A program made the position numbers and the translations under genes. The notes below the pieces were generated by a model. That model was not told the origin of the DNA. It saw nothing but the letters and a program-made list of their open reading frames with translations, and searched no databases. Positions 6,149 through 13,716 of a stretch of 28,839 nucleotides of DNA are shown in pieces. This DNA is from a virus, in IMG/VR virus record IMGVR_UViG_3300017749_000088, positions 1-28,839 of that record; one strand, given 5' to 3'. Numbering within the stretch: the first letter of the stretch is position 1; the number at the start of each line of letters is the position of its first letter.

Positions 6149-8005
6149 GTGCTAACTAATAAATCTTTCAGAGCACCACAATTAAATATGAGGAGAAGTA
6201 AAATTTCTCCTACTAAAATTTCTCCTAGTAAAATTGCTAATACTGGGGCAAATCCTTATACTGGGGAATACTTATCTGCTGGAGAGAGAAAATTATTATT
6301 TCAGAAAATAAATGTAAGTTCTGCAAATGTTTTTAAGAAATCAGGAGCACTTGTAAAAACAACACCATCTACAATCACTCCAGATATTAATGTTACAGTT
6401 TTATCTAAAAGAGTTTTTGTATTAGAAAATGATGTTTCTTTTCTAGCAAAGGCATTAAATAAGGAAGCAGAACTTGAGAAGAAGGCACAGAAACAATATG
6501 AAAAAGATGCAGAAAAAGTAGAAGAAAAGAAACTTAGATCTGGTGAAGAGAAAAAATTAGAGAAAAAAATAACGAAAGGGTTAATTTCTCCAGTAAAAGC
6601 AGTAGGAAAAAAAGCAGGAGGAGTTCTTGGAACCTTGATGGAACTCTTCATGACTTTACTTGGAGGGTGGTTAACAAATCAAGGATTAGAGGCAATAAAT
6701 GCAAATGCAGAAGGTAATATTGGTAAATTAGAATCAATAGCAGCAGAAGTTGGAAAAACTCTTTTAACTGTTGGTGGAATATTCGCATTATTGAATGGTG
6801 GAATACTTGGTATTGTTGCTACTATCGGTGCGATAACTGCTGCTATTATTGCTGCACCATTTAAATTTGCATTTAGAAAACTTAGAGAACTTGTCACAGG
6901 AAAACCAAAACCTCCTGGTGCTGGTGGTGGAAAACCTGGTGCTGGTGGTGGTTCTGGGGGAACAGGAGGTAGTTCTAGATTAAATTATGGAAAAAATGTA
7001 GATCCAACAACTGGAAAACCATTAAGAAGTAATTCTAGTATTAGTAGATTTAATGATTCTTTTTCAAGAAAAATTCAAGGAAAAGCAAATCTTGGAGACA
7101 AAGCAAGATTATTTTTTAGAGGTGGTGCAAAAGAAATAATTAATAATATTCTTAAAAGATTTACAGGAAGTACTCCTATAAAAGCAATTAAAGGAGTTCT
7201 TAATTTTATAAAAAATAGTCCTGGGGGAAAACTTGTTGGATGGGCTTCAAAACCATTCATTAACTTTGGTAAACATGCACTTGGTCTTTTTAAACCAGAA
7301 AATTTAAAAAAAATTGGAACATCACTTGGAAAAGTGGGGGTACTATCTAGACTTCTTCCTATATTATTTGGAGTCATTGATGTTAAAAAAAGAGCAAATC
7401 AAGGAATGTCTCCTGCACAAGCAATTATCCCTGCAATATTAAAAACATTAATGACCAGTGGTGCTGCTATTCTTGGTGGATCGGTTCCAATTCCTGGACT
7501 TAATATTTTAACTTCTTTTGCTGGTGGAACTGCTGGTGCTTGGTTAGGTGATAAAGTTATGGGAGGAATTGATAGTATATGGGATAAATCATGGGATAAT
7601 AATCTCTTCAAAGGATTTAATAAAACTGTTATGGGTATTGGAGAAAAGGATCCCACAGGATTAGTAAGTAAAATATTTCCATATGAAGGAAAAGATAAAA
7701 AATATGATTCTAAAGTAGCATCAACACCAGGAGCACCAACACCAGCAGTAACAACACCAGTACCAGGAGAAATGCCTGCTGCACAAATTGCTTCTCCATC
7801 TTCTCCATCAATGTCAGTACCAGGACCAGTATCTGGTGGTGGGAATACAACCGTAATTTATAAGAAAGTCGGAGGTTCTGGAGGACAGATGCAGGGACAA
7901 CCACTTAAGAGTGGATCTGCGACTGATGTCCCATTGATTGCTTCGGCAGATCCAAGCAATTTCTATACGATGTATTCTCAACTTCTCTATAATGTGGTAG
8001 GTTAA
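6149..8005 (+). CDS. Tape-measure / baseplate hub-like structural protein (gp29 position)
   Basis: This 618-residue protein is not confidently named. Features: a basic N-terminus with repeated S-P-T-K-I-S-P motifs, a charged coiled-coil stretch around residues 95-145, a hydrophobic helix segment around 165-240 rich in G, A, I and L, a glycine/proline linker (about 250-275), a second helical half, and a P/A/T-rich C-terminal segment (about 525-565). This composition, the length (T4 gp29: 590) and the position right after the gp26/gp51 chaperone pair point to the tape measure protein that sets tail length. The start is uncertain: GTG at 6149 lacks a good ribosome binding site, and the ATG at residue 14 (6188) is an alternative. 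It ends one base before the next gene, which has a similar hydrophobic segment. Confidence 0.55.
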   Translation: MLTNKSFRAPQLNMRRSKISPTKISPSKIANTGANPYTGEYLSAGERKLLFQKINVSSANVFKKSGALVKTTPSTITPDINVTVLSKRVFVLENDVSFLAKALNKEAELEKKAQKQYEKDAEKVEEKKLRSGEEKKLEKKITKGLISPVKAVGKKAGGVLGTLMELFMTLLGGWLTNQGLEAINANAEGNIGKLESIAAEVGKTLLTVGGIFALLNGGILGIVATIGAITAAIIAAPFKFAFRKLRELVTGKPKPPGAGGGKPGAGGGSGGTGGSSRLNYGKNVDPTTGKPLRSNSSISRFNDSFSRKIQGKANLGDKARLFFRGGAKEIINNILKRFTGSTPIKAIKGVLNFIKNSPGGKLVGWASKPFINFGKHALGLFKPENLKKIGTSLGKVGVLSRLLPILFGVIDVKKRANQGMSPAQAIIPAILKTLMTSGAAILGGSVPIPGLNILTSFAGGTAGAWLGDKVMGGIDSIWDKSWDNNLFKGFNKTVMGIGEKDPTGLVSKIFPYEGKDKKYDSKVASTPGAPTPAVTTPVPGEMPAAQIASPSSPSMSVPGPVSGGGNTTVIYKKVGGSGGQMQGQPLKSGSATDVPLIASADPSNFYTMYSQLLYNVVG

Positions 8006-8006
8006 G

Positions 8007-9692
8007 ATGGCAGTAGCAGCAGTAGCAGCAGGAGCACTTAGAATAGGTTCAATGTTTGCCAAAGGTGCTGGTTCAGTTCTTTCTGGTGGAGCAAGGGGAG
8101 TTGGTAGAAGTGGAGGAATGCTTCGTAGAGCAGTTCTTAAAAAGACTAAAGTAAAGAGAGAAAATATTGCAAGAAGTAGAAGTTTTAATAAAAAACTTAT
8201 GGAGAGAAATAAGAGAAGACAAAAAGAAAAAACTATAGAAACTTTTAGTATAAAAAAACCTAGACTTGGAAGAATTCCAGGTAAAAGTTTTTTTGATAGG
8301 ATTTTAGATTTTATTGGAACTTTATTTCTTGGGTGGTTATTTAATAATCTTCCAAAAATTATAAAGTTTGTTCAAGATTTAATTAAGAGAATAAATCTTC
8401 TTATTGATAGTTTGAAGAGTTTTGTCGAGAATGTTGGAAAATGGTTTACAGGATTAAAGAATGTGGTCGTTGCTGGATATGAAAATTTAAAGAATTTTGA
8501 TTTTACAGATAGTGAAGGAAAATTAAAAAGTGCATTGGCTGAAATGGATGGTGCATTTAAAGGAATGCAGACTGATGTTGAGGGTATGAAGAATGCTTTG
8601 ACTGCTGATATGAGTGGAGAAACTTCTGGTGGTGCTGATGCATCTGGTGGTGCTGTATCAATCGATGATCCAAATGCAAGAGCATTACTTAATGCCATAG
8701 CAGAAGCGGAAGGAACTTCTAAGTATCAAAATCAAGGATATAATACACAATTTACAGGAACACAGTTTAATGATCTTTCAAAACATCCAGAACAAATAAG
8801 ATCATCAAATGGTCTTGCTTCCGATGCTGCAGGGAGATATCAATTTTTAAGTACAACTTGGAAAAGTGTAATGGGTGGAGCAATGACTCCATCGAGACAA
8901 GATGAAGCAGCACTTAAACTAACTTCTGGTCGGGGAGTTAATATTAAAAATGGACTGTCATTAAACGAGATTTATAAATTGGGTGGGGAATGGGCATCTA
9001 TTGAGGGTGGACCCCAAATGAGAAAGGGTGGTTCTTATGGATCTCAAGCAAAGTATAGTGCTGAAAAGTTTCTTCAAATGTATCAAAAATATGGAGGTAA
9101 AGTTGAAGGTCAAGAAGGTGGTAGTGGTGGAAAATATGGTGGTGGTGGAGGAAATGTTGTAGAATATATTACAGGAGATAGAAGGCACCCAAACTTTGAA
9201 TATAATGGTCATGGGAGAGAATCAAACTATCATGATCACATTGCCTTTAAAACTCTCCAAGAAAAACAGAGAGCAAAAGCAGCATTACGTGCGGCAGGAA
9301 TACAAATAGGTAGTGAATATAGACTGGGAGATCCTGGATGGCACGGAGCAAACTTGGCAATTGATGTTCCTGGAGCACAATGGGGTGGTAGTGGTGCAAT
9401 CGGACAACGAGAATATAATGGTTCTGCAAGAGTAAGGCAGGTATTAACAAATGCCGGATTTGGTGGTGCAGGATTAGGACATGGATCAAGTGCAATCTCT
9501 CGATCTCCGGGAGTGATGCCTGATATTGGATATTCAACAGGACCACAAAATGCAATCATAATTATAGAAGAAGAAGCACCACCACCAATGATGATGGGAC
9601 AATCTGGAGGATCTTCTCCAATTATTGTTATGGGTGCCTCGTTAAATAGTATTATGAAAAGAAAATTACTAACAGATTTAGCATATACTTAA
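8007..9692 (+). CDS. Virion protein with lambda-type lysozyme domain and peptidase-like C-terminus
   Basis: The 561-residue product starts with a basic, alanine/glycine-rich region (1-90) and a hydrophobic helix (about 93-130, F-I-G-T-L-F-L-G-W-L-F-N-N) like that of the preceding protein. Residues 224-365 resemble phage lambda endolysin R, a GH104 lytic transglycosylase: A-E-A-E-G-T-S with E235 at the place of catalytic Glu19, then G-Y-N-T-Q-F-T-G, H-P, A-G-R-Y-Q-F-L-S-T-T-W, and a late W-A-S-I-E-G-G. After a glycine linker, residues 383-495 hold H409-D-H411 and H446-G-A-N-L-A-I-D453-V-P-G, which look like metal ligands of a D,D-peptidase (M15-like) fold. It probably acts at the tail tip to open the peptidoglycan during infection, replacing the lysozyme domain of T4 gp5. 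Confidence 0.75.
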   Translation: MAVAAVAAGALRIGSMFAKGAGSVLSGGARGVGRSGGMLRRAVLKKTKVKRENIARSRSFNKKLMERNKRRQKEKTIETFSIKKPRLGRIPGKSFFDRILDFIGTLFLGWLFNNLPKIIKFVQDLIKRINLLIDSLKSFVENVGKWFTGLKNVVVAGYENLKNFDFTDSEGKLKSALAEMDGAFKGMQTDVEGMKNALTADMSGETSGGADASGGAVSIDDPNARALLNAIAEAEGTSKYQNQGYNTQFTGTQFNDLSKHPEQIRSSNGLASDAAGRYQFLSTTWKSVMGGAMTPSRQDEAALKLTSGRGVNIKNGLSLNEIYKLGGEWASIEGGPQMRKGGSYGSQAKYSAEKFLQMYQKYGGKVEGQEGGSGGKYGGGGGNVVEYITGDRRHPNFEYNGHGRESNYHDHIAFKTLQEKQRAKAALRAAGIQIGSEYRLGDPGWHGANLAIDVPGAQWGGSGAIGQREYNGSARVRQVLTNAGFGGAGLGHGSSAISRSPGVMPDIGYSTGPQNAIIIIEEEAPPPMMMGQSGGSSPIIVMGASLNSIMKRKLLTDLAYT

Positions 9693-11018
9693 ATGTCAGC
9701 ATCCGGATCTTCACTATACGAAACACTAATATTAGAATCTAATGATAAACAGAGAACTGTTGATCTAAAGTTAGGTGCTGTTTCGATTGATTATTATGAG
9801 GATATTTTTTCACCAACAATCACTGCTAAAATCAGAGTGATTAATACTGGAGATTCGATTGAAGGTGAGAAAAGTGGTAAATTACAATCAATATATAATG
9901 GTCTTCCTTTAAGGGGTGGTGAAAGAGTTCGTATGAAAGTTTTGGACAGAGGTGATGGAAAGAAAGGTCTTGATTTTGCATCAAATTCAAGTAAGTATCT
10001 TTTTGTTTCTAGTATTACTGATGTAATTTCTGAATCTCAAACAGAAAGTTTTCTACTTAATCTAGTTTCGAGAGAGGCAATCACAAATGAAACTACAAGA
10101 GTTGCGAGAAAATATACTGGAACAATTGACCAGTCAGTATCAAAAATTTTGAAAGATGTTTTAAAAACTACAAAATTTGATACTGAAGATATAGAAAAAT
10201 CACAAAATCCATATTCATTTATTGGAAATCTAAAAAAACCTTTTACTACTTTAGTTTGGTTAGCATCAAAAGCAGTTCCGGTGTCTTCTGGAGATACCAC
10301 TGCCGGATTTGTTTTTTATCAGACAAAAGATGGATTTAAATTTAAATCTATTGATGGTTTAATGAAAAAAGCAAAAGATGAAAATGTACCAACTTATACT
10401 TACACTGAAGTTAATGTTAATGAAACTGAAAAAAATAATGACTTTAAAATTTTAAATTATTTTACTGATAAAAATCAAAACTTAATTGAAAAATTAAGAT
10501 TGGGAGCATATGCAAGTCGAAATATGTTTTTTAATCCATTAAATTTTGATATTAGTAATAATACATTCGTATTATCAAAATATAAAGGTAAGACAGAAAG
10601 TTTAGGGGCAAACGAATTTAAATTACCAACAACAGGTGAAGGATCTAATACTTCTCTTGCAGAAATTCCTACAAGAATCATATCTGGAATTCTTGATATT
10701 GGAACATTGGATAAAGGAATCTCAACAGAAAAAAATGCAGACCCAGAAAAATATAAATCACAATCTCTTATGAGATATAATGCACTTTTAACTCAAACTG
10801 TAAGTATGATGATTCCTTGCAATACTAATCTGAGTGCCGGTGATGGCATAAGATGCGAATTTCCAAAAATTTCATCAGAAGATGAAAATGAATTAGATAG
10901 TGAAGTAAGTGGAGCATATATAATAAAGGAATTATGCCATCATTTTGAACCTAACAGTTCTTATACTTCTTTGAAATTGGTTAGAGATAATTTCGGAATC
11001 AGTAAAAAAGATCAATGA
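9693..11018 (+). CDS. 27: gp27 baseplate hub subunit
   Basis: The 441-residue protein (T4 gp27: 391) is the hub ring that holds the gp5 spike and joins the tube to the baseplate. Matching features are the N-terminal Y-E-T-L-I-L-E and V-S-I-D-Y-Y-E-D-I-F-S-P-T-I-T-A-K-I-R-V, the central F-V-S-S-I-T-D-V and E-S-F-L-L-N-L-V-S-R-E-A-I-T-N-E, the A-R-K-Y-T-G-T-I-D-Q-S-V-S-K-I-L helix, and a late L-S-A-G-D-G-I-R-C-E-F-P. Its ATG directly follows the preceding TAA. Its own stop overlaps the gp5 start as ATGA (11015-11018). The order gp27-gp5 fits their stable complex. Confidence 0.85.
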   Translation: MSASGSSLYETLILESNDKQRTVDLKLGAVSIDYYEDIFSPTITAKIRVINTGDSIEGEKSGKLQSIYNGLPLRGGERVRMKVLDRGDGKKGLDFASNSSKYLFVSSITDVISESQTESFLLNLVSREAITNETTRVARKYTGTIDQSVSKILKDVLKTTKFDTEDIEKSQNPYSFIGNLKKPFTTLVWLASKAVPVSSGDTTAGFVFYQTKDGFKFKSIDGLMKKAKDENVPTYTYTEVNVNETEKNNDFKILNYFTDKNQNLIEKLRLGAYASRNMFFNPLNFDISNNTFVLSKYKGKTESLGANEFKLPTTGEGSNTSLAEIPTRIISGILDIGTLDKGISTEKNADPEKYKSQSLMRYNALLTQTVSMMIPCNTNLSAGDGIRCEFPKISSEDENELDSEVSGAYIIKELCHHFEPNSSYTSLKLVRDNFGISKKDQ

Positions 11019-13117
11019 TAGAAGAATCTACACTCAAAAGTAATTTTATTGGACGAGACGGATTTCGTTGGTGGATTGGTCAAATTGCACAAACTGCTTC
11101 TGCACCAGAACAGGCAAATGGAGAAGGTTGGGCATTTAGATATAAGGTTAGAATATTAGGATATCACCCTGATAATTACAGTGAACTTTCTGATGAAAAT
11201 CTTCCTTGGGCAGGAGTTATGTTGCCCACAACCGCAGGAAGTGGTGGTGGTGGATTTGCTCAAAGTGCTAGAATTAATCAGGGAGATATTGTTGTAGGGT
11301 TTTTTCTTGATGGTGATGATGCACAAATTCCGGTGATTATGGGTGCTTTTGGAAAAACACAATTTACACCATCACTCGAACCATCAGATCCTTTTGTTCC
11401 ATTTACAGGTTACACTACAAATATAAAAAAACCCGACACAAAAAGTGAACGAGAATCGACAGGACAAAGTTCGCAGGATCAAAAACAACCTAGAAATATA
11501 GAAAATGTTGATCCTCTAAATGAAAATAATAAAGAGAAAGGTAAAGCACGAGAAGTAAAAGCATCAGAAGCAACAGGAAAGGTTATAACATTTGCTGATA
11601 CTTGTGAAGATAATTTTGCCACAGAAGTTACTGGAGTATTAGGAAATCTAATTAATGTTATCAATCAAGGAACTGATTTTCTTAGTGACATTCAAAATGC
11701 AGTTAAAAAAATACAGGTTCTTGCTAATCAGTTTGTAGGAACTTTATTTAACTCATTATATACCGCATTAATTCCAATTTTAAAAAGTGGATTAGATCTT
11801 TTATATAAACAGGTTTATGCTGCAGTTCTTGCTTCAACAGGAAATCCAATTGCGGCACATTTAGCTGGTGTTGCAGCACAAGAATCTATGGTTGGACCAC
11901 TGAAAGCAGTACAAGATGCAATCGCATGTGTTTCTGCAAAAATTATTAATGGTCTTGGAGATACACTCAAAGATTTAATCGAATCAACTGTTTTAGAAGT
12001 TGTTAATTTTGGAGTTTGTACGGCAGAACAATTTATTGGTTCTTTCTTAAATGGTATTATTGATGATATATCGTCCGGATTAGATTCTGTTTTGGGTGGT
12101 ATAAGTAAAATTTTAGAATTGGCAAGTCCAGGATTTAAAATTGTAGATTTTCTTCGTAGTTCTGTTGATGTAATAAAATCTATTCAAAATTTCTTCAGTT
12201 GTAATCAAACTGCAGATAAATGTCATGGTGTTAAGGAATGGACAATTGGTTATGGTCCAAAAAATAAAGCAAAAGTGAATGATATTTTAGACAAAGCATT
12301 AGAATTTGCAAATATTTCAAATGCTTTGTCTGGTATAACAACACAAACTTCACCATATACTAAACCTGATTGTGGAACTCCAACAAGTTGTGGAGGACCA
12401 ACAGTATCATTCTTTGGTGGAAATGGTATAGGTGGTGCTGGAAAAGCAATTTTGGGTGGAATTGTCAATAATACTGATGGTTTAGGAGAAATAACATCTT
12501 CTGTTGCAAGAACAGGAAGTATTATTGGTGTCGAGATTACAGATCCGGGTTCCAAATATACTTATGCTCCACCAATGGTTACTTTTGAAGATTCTTGTGG
12601 TCTTGGATATGGTGCAGTTGGAAGATCAATTGTTGATTATGATAAAAATTCTTCAACATATGGACAAATTATAGCTGTTTATATGCTTTCGGAAGGTGAA
12701 AATTATCCTATAGAAAATACATTAGAAGGTTCTGAAATAGGATTGGATGGTGGTTTGGTTGTAGATACAATAATTCTTTATCCGGGATCTGGATATGCTC
12801 CTGGAGATAGTGCAATTGATAATAATGGAGAAGAGTATGATCTTACCATTGACGACAATGGAAGAATTATATCAGCATCTCCAATAAATAGATTGGAAGT
12901 AACTGAGTTGCCAACAATTACAATTATTACAGATACTGGTATCGGAGCACTTATAAAACCAATAGTAAGAAAATTTTCTCCTTCATCCTCTTCTCAAGAT
13001 GGAATTATTACCGAAACACCTATAACACCAATAGTGAGAACATTTGCTCCTTTACCACCTTCTCAGGATGAACCTCCTTCTCAGGATGAAATTATTAGTG
13101 TTGTAGATTGCGTATAA
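11015..13117 (+). CDS. 5: gp5-like baseplate central hub protein without lysozyme domain
   Basis: The 700-residue product begins with a clear gp5 OB domain (about 12-120): G-R-D-G-F-R-W-W-I-G-Q-I, Y-K-V-R-I-L-G-Y-H-P-D, L-P-W-A-G-V-M-L-P-T-T, and V-V-G-F-F-L-D-G-D-D-A-Q-I-P-V-I-M-G-A-F-G. After a charged linker (about 125-185) there is no T4-lysozyme-like domain. Instead a long amphipathic helical region (about 200-400) is followed by beta segments with G-S-K-Y-T-Y-A-P-P-M-V-T-F and G-S-G-Y-A-P-G-D, phrases common in cyanophage structural proteins. The C-terminus has repeated serine/proline-rich motifs (I-V-R-x-F-x-P, P-P-S-Q-D-E). The lysozyme domain is found in the 8007-9692 protein and the spike in the next gene, so gp5 functions are split over three genes. 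Confidence 0.85.
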   Translation: MIEESTLKSNFIGRDGFRWWIGQIAQTASAPEQANGEGWAFRYKVRILGYHPDNYSELSDENLPWAGVMLPTTAGSGGGGFAQSARINQGDIVVGFFLDGDDAQIPVIMGAFGKTQFTPSLEPSDPFVPFTGYTTNIKKPDTKSERESTGQSSQDQKQPRNIENVDPLNENNKEKGKAREVKASEATGKVITFADTCEDNFATEVTGVLGNLINVINQGTDFLSDIQNAVKKIQVLANQFVGTLFNSLYTALIPILKSGLDLLYKQVYAAVLASTGNPIAAHLAGVAAQESMVGPLKAVQDAIACVSAKIINGLGDTLKDLIESTVLEVVNFGVCTAEQFIGSFLNGIIDDISSGLDSVLGGISKILELASPGFKIVDFLRSSVDVIKSIQNFFSCNQTADKCHGVKEWTIGYGPKNKAKVNDILDKALEFANISNALSGITTQTSPYTKPDCGTPTSCGGPTVSFFGGNGIGGAGKAILGGIVNNTDGLGEITSSVARTGSIIGVEITDPGSKYTYAPPMVTFEDSCGLGYGAVGRSIVDYDKNSSTYGQIIAVYMLSEGENYPIENTLEGSEIGLDGGLVVDTIILYPGSGYAPGDSAIDNNGEEYDLTIDDNGRIISASPINRLEVTELPTITIITDTGIGALIKPIVRKFSPSSSSQDGIITETPITPIVRTFAPLPPSQDEPPSQDEIISVVDCV

Positions 13118-13121
13118 TAAA

Positions 13122-13712
13122 ATGGCAGAAAGACAGAATCAAAATATAGAATTACGTTCTTACGATTCTTACGGACCTAATTATAGTTTTAGTATTTCTG
13201 ATCCTCAAATGAATGGTGATGGACCATCAATTGCAGGATTTTATGCTTATACTGAAAATAAGGATGTAGATTTAAAATTATTTTCTGAAAGTGGAATTTT
13301 TCATCAACATAATGATAAATGTATAGAAATGATTGCCGGAACAAAAAATTCAGCAAAAGATGTTAGTTTTGTTTTAGCAACTGTTAATGGTGATATTACA
13401 ATTACTTGTATGAATAATGGTAATGTAAAAATTAAGGGGCAAAATATTATGATACAGGCAGATGAAGATATTGATCTAAAAGCAGGTAGAAATTTTAATG
13501 TAGTATCTAAAAATGGAAAAATTAATCTTGACGGTCAATCGGTAGATGTAAACGGTCTTACAGGAAATATGGTAGAAATGACTGTTGGTAGTTGGTTACA
13601 AAGAGTTACTGATGGTTCTTATGTGGGATTAGATTTCCTTAAAACTGCCGGTGCAGTTACTGGTATAGGAGATCTTCCTATAGTAGGTCCTGCCGTTTCC
13701 TCAATCTTCTAA
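13122..13712 (+). CDS. Baseplate spike (beta-helix needle) protein
   Basis: This 196-residue protein has a central run of short beta repeats (about 85-145: D-I-T-I-T-C, N-V-K-I-K-G-Q-N-I-M-I-Q-A-D-E-D-I-D-L-K-A-G-R-N, G-K-I-N-L-D-G) that resembles the triple-stranded beta-helix of T4 gp5C and VgrG. The N-terminal 60 residues are beta-rich and lead in from the hub; the last 50 are hydrophobic and glycine-rich (G-I-G-D-L-P-I-V-G-P-A-V-S-S-I-F). It follows gp5 by 4 nt, and its role is inferred to be the trimeric membrane-puncturing needle that T4 carries as the gp5 C-terminal domain. Confidence 0.75.
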   Translation: MAERQNQNIELRSYDSYGPNYSFSISDPQMNGDGPSIAGFYAYTENKDVDLKLFSESGIFHQHNDKCIEMIAGTKNSAKDVSFVLATVNGDITITCMNNGNVKIKGQNIMIQADEDIDLKAGRNFNVVSKNGKINLDGQSVDVNGLTGNMVEMTVGSWLQRVTDGSYVGLDFLKTAGAVTGIGDLPIVGPAVSSIF

Positions 13713-13716
13713 AAAA

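Noticed and set aside
6059-6162. A second frameshift from gp51 into the duplicated tail
   Set aside because: No slip heptamer in the right phase is found in the overlap of the two frames (6061-6103).
13113-13118. TATAAT just before the spike gene
   Set aside because: No -35 element is seen 17 nt upstream, and such hexamers are expected by chance in AT-rich coding sequence.
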